DNA of 15,249 bases from Candidatus Omnitrophota bacterium (GTDB lineage Bacteria > Omnitrophota > Koll11 > Duberdicusellales > 4484-171). Below are positions 1 to 7,025 of the stretch, piece by piece (position 1 is the first letter of the stretch; every line of letters begins with the position of its first letter). The stretch spans positions 1 through 15,249 of the forward strand of contig JAIPHQ010000007.1 in assembly GCA_021735115.1 (NCBI GenBank), written 5' to 3'. The position numbers were made by a program, and so were the translations under genes. Under the pieces are notes generated by a model. It did no database searches and was not told the DNA's origin. It saw only the letters and a program-made list of their open reading frames with translations.

Positions 1-1764
1 GGGGAGGGTAAAACTAAAAGTAGATCCTGCGCCTTCTATGCTTTTACACCAAATTTTACCATTATGGTTTAAAATTATGTTTTTAACAATTGATAAACCG
101 AGGCCGGTGCCGCCTAACTTATGCGAACGGGCCTTATCAACCCGATAAAATCTTTCAAATATCCGTTTTAAATCTTTTTCTGGAATACCAATACCTGTAT
201 CAGAGATATCTATGCGTACTTTATCTTTTAATTGAGTTGTAGATATATTAATTTTGCCTTGTTTAAGGGTATATTTAATAGCATTATCTATAATATTTAA
301 TAAAGCTTGTTCTATCTGCATCTTATCAACTGACAGTTTAGAAATATTCTTATCTAAGTTTTTTTGCAACTTTATTTCTTTTTTATCGGCTTTTTTATTT
401 ATATTTTTTACTACTTTCAAAATTAAATCATTTAAATTAACTAGTTCTAATTTTAAAGGTTTATCAGTTGATTCAATTTTTGATAAATCAAGAATATCAT
501 TTATTAGATGAGCTAATTTTTCTGTATCAGAATAAATAATATTAAGAAACTCTTTTAAATCTTTTTCATCTTGCCAAGCGCCTGCCAACAAAGTTTCAGC
601 ATACCCTTGAATATTTGTAACCGGTGTTCTTAGTTCATGAGACACATTAGCTATAAAATCTTTTCTTACATGTTCAAGCCTTCTTAATTCTGTTATATCA
701 TGAAATATTAAAACTGCTCCATCAGGTCTACCTCCTTTTAATACCGGAGCAGCATGAAGAATAAATGTTTTCTTAGTAAGTTCGGTTATAGTAATTTCTT
801 TTGAAAAAATACCTGATTTTTTTTCTAAAATCTCTTCTATTGCTTTCTGAATTTCAAGATTACGGATTACTTCAAGAGACAATTTCCCTTCAGGATCCTG
901 TTTAATTTTTAACTCTTTTTTTAAAGTATTATTTACTAAAATAATATCACCTTTTTTATCGGTGACCATCACTCCGTCGAACATACTTAACAATACTGCC
1001 TTAAGCCTTGACCTGGATGCAGTAACTTCTTCTATCTTTAACTTTATCTGGTCTAACATAAAATTAAATGCTTCTGCTAAATCTCCAATCTCATCTAAAG
1101 AGTTCACAGATACTCTCCTATCTAAATTGCCATTAGCTACCCCTTTGGCAACCCAAGAAATTTCTTTTATCGGCCTAGTAATAAATAATGCTGCTAAAAA
1201 ACTTACACCGGAAGCTAATAAAAACACTCCTATAAAAGAAAAAAACAAAATTTCTTTAAGTTTTCCACTAATCATTTCTACTTCTGATAACGGAATAGAA
1301 AGACGTACTATCGCTATTGTTTTTTCTTTTTCTAAAGGCAAGGCGTAGTAAATTAAATCCTTACCAATAGTTTTACTAAAACGTTTACTTAAGCCTTCTC
1401 CTTTAACTAAAGCCTCTTGAACCTCTGGACGCATAAGATGATTTTCAACTTCCTTTAAATCTTTGCCGTCAAGCTCTGAATCACCTAAAACAACTCCGGC
1501 TCGATTAATAACTGTAGTACGTAAATCTAGGGATTTCCCAATTTTATCGACTAATTTATCAATGCTATATAGCTGATCATCAAGAGAAAAATTTTTTTTG
1601 ATAGTTATTTTGGCAAGTTGGGTTTGTTTTTTAAGATTATCTTTTGTGCGGGTTAAAATATGGTTTTTTAATTTATTATTTAGATATAAAAAATTAACTG
1701 CTAAAACAACAGTTATTATTGCAATAAAAATTAAAGTTAATTTATAATGAATTTTTATACGCAA
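1..1764 (-). CDS. PhoR-type sensor histidine kinase (3' end cut off by window)
   Basis: Membrane sensor kinase, the likely partner of the response regulator just upstream. I read 588 codons without a stop; only the last few residues are missing. Order: TM1 about residues 8-27, an extracytoplasmic sensor region of about 140 residues, TM2 about 172-194, HAMP from about 196 (TRPIKEI) to 245, a PAS-like domain about 250-350 (GVMVTDKKGDIILVN), then HisKA with the H-box SHELRTP (His376), and an HATPase domain with N-box DNAIKY (Asn494), G1 DTGIGIP (Asp522) and G2 GGTGLGLS near 550. All catalytic boxes are intact, so it should autophosphorylate. The start is inferred to be TTG at 1764: an in-frame stop lies two codons upstream and there is no nearby ATG. 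It therefore overlaps the regulator by 10 bp, implying translational coupling. The architecture matches PhoR/WalK-type kinases; the signal is unknown. Confidence 0.93.
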   Translation of the reverse strand, partial: MRIKIHYKLTLIFIAIITVVLAVNFLYLNNKLKNHILTRTKDNLKKQTQLAKITIKKNFSLDDQLYSIDKLVDKIGKSLDLRTTVINRAGVVLGDSELDGKDLKEVENHLMRPEVQEALVKGEGLSKRFSKTIGKDLIYYALPLEKEKTIAIVRLSIPLSEVEMISGKLKEILFFSFIGVFLLASGVSFLAALFITRPIKEISWVAKGVANGNLDRRVSVNSLDEIGDLAEAFNFMLDQIKLKIEEVTASRSRLKAVLLSMFDGVMVTDKKGDIILVNNTLKKELKIKQDPEGKLSLEVIRNLEIQKAIEEILEKKSGIFSKEITITELTKKTFILHAAPVLKGGRPDGAVLIFHDITELRRLEHVRKDFIANVSHELRTPVTNIQGYAETLLAGAWQDEKDLKEFLNIIYSDTEKLAHLINDILDLSKIESTDKPLKLELVNLNDLILKVVKNINKKADKKEIKLQKNLDKNISKLSVDKMQIEQALLNIIDNAIKYTLKQGKINISTTQLKDKVRIDISDTGIGIPEKDLKRIFERFYRVDKARSHKLGGTGLGLSIVKNIILNHNGKIWCKSIEGAGSTFSFTLP

Positions 1765-2435
1765 AATTTATACCCGAAACCACGGACAGTTTCTATTCTT
1801 TTACCTTCTTTACCTAGCTTTTTCCTTAGGCATTTAATATGAGTATCAACTGTTCTGGTCGTAATAGCTGAATCAAGCCCCCAAGCTCGTGATAAAAGTT
1901 TCTCTCTACTTAAAACTCTCTCGCTTTCTGACATCAAAAGTTGGAGCAACTTAAATTCCATAGGAGTTAACTTAATAAATTTATCGTTTATGCTGACCTT
2001 AAACTTCTGAGGATCTAATTTAATTTTGCCGATACTGATTTTACTAGTAGGCTTTTTTTCTTTTGGTTTTCTTCGTAAAATTGCTTTTACCCTTAAAACC
2101 AATTCTCTTACACTAAAAGGCTTAACTAAATAATCATCTGCACCGAGTTCAAAACCAACAATTCTATCAACCTCTTCCCCTTTAGCGGTTACAATCATCA
2201 CCGGAATTGCAGAATTAAACTCATCTTGTTTAATTTTTCTGCATAAATCAAGCCCATTCATTTTAGGAAGCATTAAATCTAAAATAGCAAGATCAATATC
2301 TTCTTGCTCAACTATATCCAAACCATCTTCTCCGGTTATAGCCGTAAAAACTTTAAAGCCTTCCTTTTCTAAATTATACCTTATCAGCTTTAAAATATTC
2401 TTATCATCTTCAACAACAAGAATCTTTTTATTCAT
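1755..2435 (-). CDS. OmpR/PhoB-family response regulator
   Basis: DNA-binding response regulator of 226 residues. The receiver domain (about 1-120) has the acidic pair Asp10/Asp11, phosphoacceptor Asp53 (LAILDLMLP), Thr83 and Lys105 followed by Pro106, so phosphotransfer chemistry is complete. The C-terminal winged helix (about 130-226) has the family signatures LTPMEFKLL and TRTVDTHIKCLRKKLG and ends in a typical RGFGYKF. It lies 8 bp after the acetyltransferase gene and overlaps the histidine kinase start, so kinase and regulator are surely a pair. Its position as fourth gene of the aminomutase operon suggests that it may control that operon. Sequence alone cannot separate a PhoB (phosphate) from a WalR or other role; no pst or phoU gene is in view. 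Confidence 0.95.
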   Translation of the reverse strand: MNKKILVVEDDKNILKLIRYNLEKEGFKVFTAITGEDGLDIVEQEDIDLAILDLMLPKMNGLDLCRKIKQDEFNSAIPVMIVTAKGEEVDRIVGFELGADDYLVKPFSVRELVLRVKAILRRKPKEKKPTSKISIGKIKLDPQKFKVSINDKFIKLTPMEFKLLQLLMSESERVLSREKLLSRAWGLDSAITTRTVDTHIKCLRKKLGKEGKRIETVRGFGYKFCV

Positions 2436-2443
2436 CTTTTTAA

Positions 2444-2926
2444 CTAAAGAGTTTTTGTATACACTATAAAATGGCGACCGGGGCCGTAAAAATCTTTTAC
2501 AGCACTTTTACTATCTTTGCTAATAATGGTACCCTCTTTCTTACTGCTATTTTTATAGTTTAACTTTTCGAATAATTTTTGGGAAGGAATATTTTCTAGA
2601 TCTACGGTAAGTTCAATGCGGTTATATCCTAAACTTTTTACTTTTTTTTCAAAATAAGCAACTAGTTCTTTACCCATCCCTTTGGCTTGTATTTTAGGAT
2701 TGACTCCTATCTGCCAAAGAAAACAAGTTTTATCCGGATTTTGGGCTGAAAAACCCATTGCAAAACCAATAAACTGGCCTTCAACTTCGGCAACAATACA
2801 AAGATCTTTAAAATAGCGAAATATAATTTTATAAAGATGGCCTGGATAAACCTCAAGAGGCCTACATCTTTTAACTAATTCTAAAACTTTTATAAATTCA
2901 TTATCCCTTACTTCTCTAATTTTCAT
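2444..2926 (-). CDS. GNAT N-acetyltransferase resembling EctA (diaminobutyrate acetyltransferase)
   Basis: A 160-residue GNAT acyltransferase, probably using acetyl-CoA to acetylate a small amine. The acetyl-CoA pyrophosphate loop is QAKGMG (80-85) after beta-strand 4 (FLWQIGVNP, 69-77), and a late motif has the usual N-x-x-S-Q-K-L-F-E-K-L-N-Y. The early segment PLEVYPGHLY (23-32) and the WQIGV strand recall ectoine EctA proteins, which are about this length and acetylate one amine of diaminobutyrate. Its start overlaps the ATP-grasp gene end by 11 bp. Next to a lysine 2,3-aminomutase, the attractive inference is acetylation of beta-lysine or a ligated product, the role filled by the longer AblB protein in methanogens. 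A RimI-like protein acetylase is the alternative. Family confident, substrate not. Confidence 0.85.
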   Translation of the reverse strand: MKIREVRDNEFIKVLELVKRCRPLEVYPGHLYKIIFRYFKDLCIVAEVEGQFIGFAMGFSAQNPDKTCFLWQIGVNPKIQAKGMGKELVAYFEKKVKSLGYNRIELTVDLENIPSQKLFEKLNYKNSSKKEGTIISKDSKSAVKDFYGPGRHFIVYTKTL

Positions 2927-4265
2927 TTTTTAGTTCCATTTTTTCTACATTTTTAATTTTTTGCTCAACTAATTCTTTAGTCCCTATATCTTTGCGATAA
3001 TAAAAATTACCTTTAACTTTAGAAATTGCCTTTTCTATTTTCTGATTAGCCTCCTCTAGGCTATTAGCTTTAGCTAAAAAAGCAATCCCTCGCTCTGAAC
3101 CTACATCTAGCCTTTCTTCTTTATCTAGGCCACAGCTATAATAAACACCTACATCTTCTTTTTCTATCTTGTCTTTATCAAATTCAACCTCTAAAGTTTG
3201 ATACAATTTATACGGGTATTCTTTTGGAGTTATATATTTACAAACCGTAGCTTGATTTTTAAAATTTAGTTTTACTGATTTTTTCAAAAGTAAGTTTTCT
3301 GTAACATCTACAATATTGTCTTCTAAGATGACAACGGTATTCATCCATTCAGGATCTCCAGGGCGAAAATTATATTCAATTAATTTAACACCAGATTCAG
3401 TAATCATAAATTGCCCGTATAAAAATCCGCAGGGGTTTTCTTTGGTTTCTTTAGAGAAAGCAGAGATAGTTTTTTTTATAATTGCCAGAGCTTGATCATA
3501 ATCGTCTTGGCTCATAAAGGGAAGTATTTTTGAGTTAACAGAATATGATCCCATACTTGCAGTATTTGGGCCTTTGCCGCCGGGTAACAATTTTTTGAAA
3601 TCTTGCACGCAAGGAGTAGGTAAAATGATTCTGCCGTTTATAAAACATTGAAGGGTAAATTCTTCTCCGGAAATTTTTTCTTCAACTATCACTTTGCCTA
3701 ATTTTTCTTGATCGTCTAAAATCTCATCTATATAGCTAATAACCTCTTCTTCATTTTTTAGCTGATTACCAAAAACTTTAACCCCTAGGCCTTCAGTTAA
3801 ACCAATGGGCTTTATTGCTACCTTAAACTTTTTATTTTCTGCATAAGAAACAGCTTGATTTCTGTCTGTAAAAGTCTTAAATTCAGGTACACTTCCAGGT
3901 AGGTATTTATACATTAACTCTCTGGTAAAAGCCTTGTTTGATTCCAGTTGGGCTGAAACTTTATTCGGCCCAAACACTTTAAAACCTTCGGCCTCTAGCT
4001 TATCTATGCTACCTACCGCCAAAGGAGAAGCTGTGGTAATTAAAACTAAATCCGATTCTATTTCTTTTGCATAATTTAAAATAGCACCTGAATCTGATAA
4101 ATTACCTAGATAAAATCCTTCAACTAAAGAAATAATAGCTGGATTTTTAGTATCAAGATAAGAAAAGACTTTATAGGAAGAGTTTTTTTTAATATTTTCT
4201 ATGGTAATCTGCTCTTTAGCCCAACTACCAACTACTAAAATTTTTTTTAGCTTGTCACCGGCCAT
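2916..4265 (-). CDS. PurD-like ATP-grasp ligase
   Basis: A 449-residue ATP-grasp carboxylate-amine ligase of the GAR synthetase (PurD) family. It shares PurD's order: N-terminal Rossmann-like domain (about 8-100), GPNK at 99-102, ATP-grasp core with Lys152 ([10 protein letters not shown]) and Glu195/Glu196, [10 protein letters not shown] (216-225), [11 protein letters not shown] (232-242), and the metal/ATP site [11 protein letters not shown] (296-306). The GEEFTLQ, MGSYS and LYGQFM stretches recall archaeal-type PurD. Oddly, the N-terminal loop, normally GxGGREH and linked to phosphoribosylamine binding, reads GSWAKEQ (13-19). It sits between lysine 2,3-aminomutase and an acetyltransferase with no purine gene in sight, so it may ligate another amine or acid, such as beta-lysine; plain PurD remains possible. 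ATG at 4265 is chosen because it gives an 11-bp overlap with the upstream gene; longer readings would overlap by over 100 bp. Confidence 0.82.
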   Translation of the reverse strand: MAGDKLKKILVVGSWAKEQITIENIKKNSSYKVFSYLDTKNPAIISLVEGFYLGNLSDSGAILNYAKEIESDLVLITTASPLAVGSIDKLEAEGFKVFGPNKVSAQLESNKAFTRELMYKYLPGSVPEFKTFTDRNQAVSYAENKKFKVAIKPIGLTEGLGVKVFGNQLKNEEEVISYIDEILDDQEKLGKVIVEEKISGEEFTLQCFINGRIILPTPCVQDFKKLLPGGKGPNTASMGSYSVNSKILPFMSQDDYDQALAIIKKTISAFSKETKENPCGFLYGQFMITESGVKLIEYNFRPGDPEWMNTVVILEDNIVDVTENLLLKKSVKLNFKNQATVCKYITPKEYPYKLYQTLEVEFDKDKIEKEDVGVYYSCGLDKEERLDVGSERGIAFLAKANSLEEANQKIEKAISKVKGNFYYRKDIGTKELVEQKIKNVEKMELKNEN

Positions 4266-5577
4266 TGCTTTTTCTTCTTTTAATTCTTTCGGTTCCCTTT
4301 GGAGTAAAGGCGATTGATTCATCAAAGTCACAAAGTAGTTTTGCAATACCTGTCGCACTATATTCTTTTGCACCTTCTAGTTTTAGATGCAGTTTACATT
4401 CATGACAATTTCTATCACAAAATATTGGCTCATAAGAATCAGGTTCTTTGTAAGTAGTAATAGCACCTTCATAATTTCGTAAAATCACTTTATTAGTAGA
4501 CCAAGAAATTATATAGTTAGGCATAACTGGGATTTTTCCTCCACCGCCAGGCGCATCTACTATATAGGTGGGGACAGCAAACCCGGTTGTATGGCCAATT
4601 AAGTTTTCAATAATCTCTATCCCCTTGCCCACTGGCGTTCTAAAATGGCTAAGGCCTTCGGATAAGTCGCACTGATACATATAGTAAGGCCTGACTCTAT
4701 TTTCAACAAGTTTATGAACCAAACTTTTCATGATTCTGGGACAATCATTTACACCGGCTAAAAGTACACTTTGATTGCCAAGGGGAATTCCTGCATCAGC
4801 CAATTTAGCTAAAGCTTCCTGAGCTGAAACTGTCATTTCTCTAGGATGATTAAAATGAGTATTTACCCAAAGCGGATGATGTTTTTTTAACATCTTAACT
4901 AAACTATCTGTAATCCGATAAGGTAAAACTACCGGCATTCTTGTCCCAATTCTAATTATTTCAACATGAGGAATTTTCTGTATTTCGGTTAAGATCCAAT
5001 CTAGGTATTCATCTGAAAGCATAAATGGATCGCCGCCTGATAAAAGCACGTCTCTTACTTTAGGAGTTTTTTTGATATAGTTTATCCCTTTACGCAAGCT
5101 TTTTTTATCCGGGATAGAATCAACTTCACCTACTTTTCTTTTTCTAGTACAATGCCGGCAATACATAGAACAAGTATTACTAATTTCAAATAAAACTCTA
5201 TCCGGATAACGATGAGTAATTCCTGAAACTGGGCTATCCTTTTCTTCAGATAAAGGATCCTTCATGTCACATTTATTTATTTTTAATTCAGAAGGAGAAG
5301 GAAAAGCTTGCCTAAAGATCGGATCGTTTTTATAGCCTTTTCTATCGATTAAAGACACATAATAGGGAGTAATAGATAAAGGGAACTTACTTAGCGTTTT
5401 TTTTACTTGCTCTTTTTGTTTTTTACCAAACTTAATTCCAGTTAGTGTTTGAAAAGATTCGATATCTTTTACTGAATGTTTAAGCTGCCATTTATAATCC
5501 TTCCACTTTTCAAGAGCAACGTCTTTGGGAGATATTTTGGTGATAATATCCTGTTGTCTTTTATTGTCAAAAGTCAA
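4255..5577 (-). CDS. kamA: Lysine 2,3-aminomutase (radical SAM, PLP)
   Basis: Cytoplasmic radical-SAM, PLP-dependent enzyme converting L-alpha-lysine to L-beta-lysine. The cluster motif is C136-x3-C140-x2-C143. PLP would attach at Lys348 (PGGGGK). Relative to the well-studied clostridial enzyme (as remembered), a constant offset of 11 residues aligns the cluster cysteines, the PLP lysine and the two aspartates that hold the substrate epsilon-amino group: Asp304 (YQCDLS) and Asp341 (VDAPGG). Both are present, which favours lysine over glutamate as substrate. Cys279 and Cys388/392/395 may form the zinc site. Length 440 is typical; the N-terminal extension argues against the short EpmB type that modifies EF-P. 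It begins with TTG behind a perfect AAGGAGG and is the first gene of the operon. The equivalent in N-acetyl-beta-lysine pathways is called ablA. Confidence 0.93.
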   Translation of the reverse strand: MTFDNKRQQDIITKISPKDVALEKWKDYKWQLKHSVKDIESFQTLTGIKFGKKQKEQVKKTLSKFPLSITPYYVSLIDRKGYKNDPIFRQAFPSPSELKINKCDMKDPLSEEKDSPVSGITHRYPDRVLFEISNTCSMYCRHCTRKRKVGEVDSIPDKKSLRKGINYIKKTPKVRDVLLSGGDPFMLSDEYLDWILTEIQKIPHVEIIRIGTRMPVVLPYRITDSLVKMLKKHHPLWVNTHFNHPREMTVSAQEALAKLADAGIPLGNQSVLLAGVNDCPRIMKSLVHKLVENRVRPYYMYQCDLSEGLSHFRTPVGKGIEIIENLIGHTTGFAVPTYIVDAPGGGGKIPVMPNYIISWSTNKVILRNYEGAITTYKEPDSYEPIFCDRNCHECKLHLKLEGAKEYSATGIAKLLCDFDESIAFTPKGTERIKRRKSNGR

Positions 5578-5583
5578 AATCTT

Positions 5584-5590
5584 CCTCCTT
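5584..5590 (-). promoter_or_regulatory. Strong Shine-Dalgarno site fixing a TTG start
   Basis: AAGGAGG on the minus strand lies 6 bases before TTG at 5577. It is one of the best ribosome sites in the window and supports use of the unusual TTG start for lysine 2,3-aminomutase. Confidence 0.85.
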
Positions 5591-5642
5591 ATTTATATAT
5601 TTACTAACTAGAACTTAATTTTAATCATAAAAACAATATTTT

Positions 5643-5675
5643 CTTAATTTGGCGTGCATCACACAGGGGATTAAG
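5643..5675 (-). promoter_or_regulatory. Potential 5'-leader stem-loop
   Basis: In the minus-strand transcript, CTTAAT (5675-5670) can pair with ATTAAG (5648-5643). The enclosed segment can fold a second stem, GTGTG against CACGC (one G-U pair) around a 3-base loop. It would begin at about +1 of the predicted transcript, so it could protect the 5' end or act as a regulatory leader. I recognise no known riboswitch; the roughly 100-nt leader looks too short for the lysine riboswitch. The outer stem is only 6 AT-rich pairs, so stability is uncertain. Confidence 0.35.
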
Positions 5676-5682
5676 TAATTAT

Positions 5683-5710
5683 ATTATACAAATATTTGAC
5701 AATATGACAA
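5683..5710 (-). promoter_or_regulatory. Sigma70-type promoter for the aminomutase operon
   Basis: On the minus strand there is a -35 box TTGTCA (5710-5705), a 16-bp spacer, and a perfect -10 box TATAAT (5688-5683). Transcription would begin near 5676, giving a leader of about 100 nt before TTG at 5577. It is the only good promoter I see in the 167-bp space after the glycosyltransferase gene, and it implies that the five downstream genes form their own transcription unit. No GC-rich hairpin plus T-tract separates it from the upstream operon, so read-through is possible. Confidence 0.7.
5697..5710 (-). repeat. Tandem TTGTCA hexamers (8-bp period), possible operator
   Basis: Two identical TTGTCA hexamers (5710-5705 and 5702-5697) are spaced 8 bp start to start; the first is the predicted -35 box. 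OmpR/PhoB-type regulators bind tandem direct repeats, and the operon encodes one, so autoregulation is conceivable. Classical Pho boxes have an 11-bp period, which does not fit, and in AT-rich DNA a short repeat may be chance. Confidence 0.3.
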
Positions 5711-5744
5711 GATTTTTATAAAAAAATGGGAATTGGTTATTATT

Positions 5745-7025
5745 TTATTCTTTTTTTTCTAAAAAGTCTTTTTTTAAGGCTTCTTGGGTAGCTTGGGTTA
5801 GATTCTTTACTAAAGAAATTTCGGCTTTAATCACCCTTTTTGCTTCTTGCCAAAGATTATTTTCCTTTCCTTTTTTGGCCGGCTCTTTTGAAATCAATTT
5901 TTTATATAGTTTTACTGCTTTTTTTACTTGTTTATCCAGAGAAAATCCAGCTGCAGTTTGATAGGCGGATTCTTTCATCTTTTTTAACTTTTTTTTATCC
6001 ATTTTTTGAATTTTTTCCAGCGCAGAACAAAATTTTGAAATATTTTCTGAATCAAGAAGATAACCATTTACTTTATCCTCTATAACTTCACCTACTCCGG
6101 GAGCATCAAGAGCGACTACAGGCAAAGAAGCTGCCATCGCTTCCTGAACAACCAAACCTTGAGTTTCAGTAAAAGAAGCAAAGGCAAAAATATCCATGGC
6201 CGCATAAGCATTTATTAATTCTTTTCCCTTGATAGTGCCGGTGGAGGTAACTCTATCTTCTAAGCCTTGTTTTTTAAAAAAACTCCTAACCTCTTCTTTA
6301 TCAGGCCCGTCACCGATGATAAGAAAATGAGATTTTTTTTCATTTTTTAAAAATTGGGCCACTACTTTAGCTAAAAAATAAATATTTTTTTCTTTTGCGA
6401 CCCTACTTACAAATCCAACCACAAAATCATCTTTTGATATTTTATTTTTTTCTCTAAAATTATTGCCCTTGCCAGATGAAAAACTATCTATTTTTATTCC
6501 TGTTGGTATAGATTCAATTGGAGTTTTGACTTTTCTTTCTTTTAATAGATCTTTTATTGCATTTGAAGGAGCGATAACAGAATCACAAAGATTTGCATAC
6601 CCGGCAGTTAATTGCACAACAAATTTCTTTATTAACGGTGAATCAGCCGGTACGTAATGGGTATAACGCTCATATAAGGTATGATGAGTAAATACTAAAG
6701 GAATATTAAATTTTTTTGCAACTCTTAAAGCTGTATCTCCAATTAAAAAAGGGTGGTGAGTGTGAACTATATCAGGCTTAAAATCCAAAAGCCTATTATT
6801 TAGCTTTGTTGATATCGGAAGTTTAACTGAAAAGTCAGTACCGTTAAAATTTTGAATAGCTAAGACTCGAAAAACTCCCTTTTCTTCTGTCTGATCCTTA
6901 AACTCAGGAGCAACTATCAAAACTTGATGGCCTAGTTTTCGATATTTTTTGCTAAATAGTTCAACTGATTTTTCAAGGCCACCCACTATTGGCTTATAGG
7001 TATTGGTCATCATTACTATATTCAT
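5745..7025 (-). CDS. GT4-family (GT-B fold) glycosyltransferase
   Basis: A 426-residue retaining glycosyltransferase. The N-terminal half opens with MNIVMMTNTYKPIVGGLEKS (glycine-rich acceptor loop) and has HTHHPFLIGDTA and FTHHTLYERYTHY, seen in glucosyl- or mannosyltransferases that act on diacylglycerol or phosphatidylinositol. The C-terminal half has a nucleotide-sugar site: GFVSRVAKEKN, IIGDGPDKEEV and the E-x7-E motif at Glu287/Glu295 (ETQGLVVQE). A lysine-rich, probably helical tail of about 50 residues follows the catalytic core and could contact the membrane. There is no signal peptide. ATG at 7025 overlaps the upstream stop as ATGA and is preceded by AAGGAAG at good distance, so I prefer it to a longer reading. 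Likely product: a glycolipid or glycan; donor and acceptor unknown. Confidence 0.88.
   Translation of the reverse strand: MNIVMMTNTYKPIVGGLEKSVELFSKKYRKLGHQVLIVAPEFKDQTEEKGVFRVLAIQNFNGTDFSVKLPISTKLNNRLLDFKPDIVHTHHPFLIGDTALRVAKKFNIPLVFTHHTLYERYTHYVPADSPLIKKFVVQLTAGYANLCDSVIAPSNAIKDLLKERKVKTPIESIPTGIKIDSFSSGKGNNFREKNKISKDDFVVGFVSRVAKEKNIYFLAKVVAQFLKNEKKSHFLIIGDGPDKEEVRSFFKKQGLEDRVTSTGTIKGKELINAYAAMDIFAFASFTETQGLVVQEAMAASLPVVALDAPGVGEVIEDKVNGYLLDSENISKFCSALEKIQKMDKKKLKKMKESAYQTAAGFSLDKQVKKAVKLYKKLISKEPAKKGKENNLWQEAKRVIKAEISLVKNLTQATQEALKKDFLEKKE

Noticed and set aside
254..511. Open frame on the plus strand (85 codons)
   Set aside because: It lies opposite the ATPase domain of the histidine kinase, whose minus-strand reading is unmistakable; the plus frame gives a low-complexity Phe/Ser-rich sequence with no ribosome site.
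962..1348. Open frame on the plus strand (128 codons)
   Set aside because: Antisense shadow of the HAMP and PAS part of the kinase; no recognisable protein features.
4266..4373. A 36-residue N-terminal extension of the PurD-like ligase
   Set aside because: It would overlap the aminomutase coding sequence by 119 bp and has no match to the family; ATG at 4265 gives a normal N-terminus and a coupled 11-bp overlap.
5643..5675. Lysine riboswitch in the aminomutase leader
   Set aside because: The leader is only about 100 nt and I see no multi-helix junction of that family; at most a simple stem-loop is supported.
5711..5744. Possible intrinsic terminator after the glycosyltransferase
   Set aside because: There is a T-run on the minus strand but no GC-rich stem before it.
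5840..6085. Plus-strand hydrophobic open frame that could be a small membrane protein
   Set aside because: The hydrophobicity comes from complementing lysine-rich codons of the glycosyltransferase tail; no ribosome site.
6463..6657. Plus-strand open frame of 64 codons
   Set aside because: Antisense to the core of the glycosyltransferase, with no independent support.
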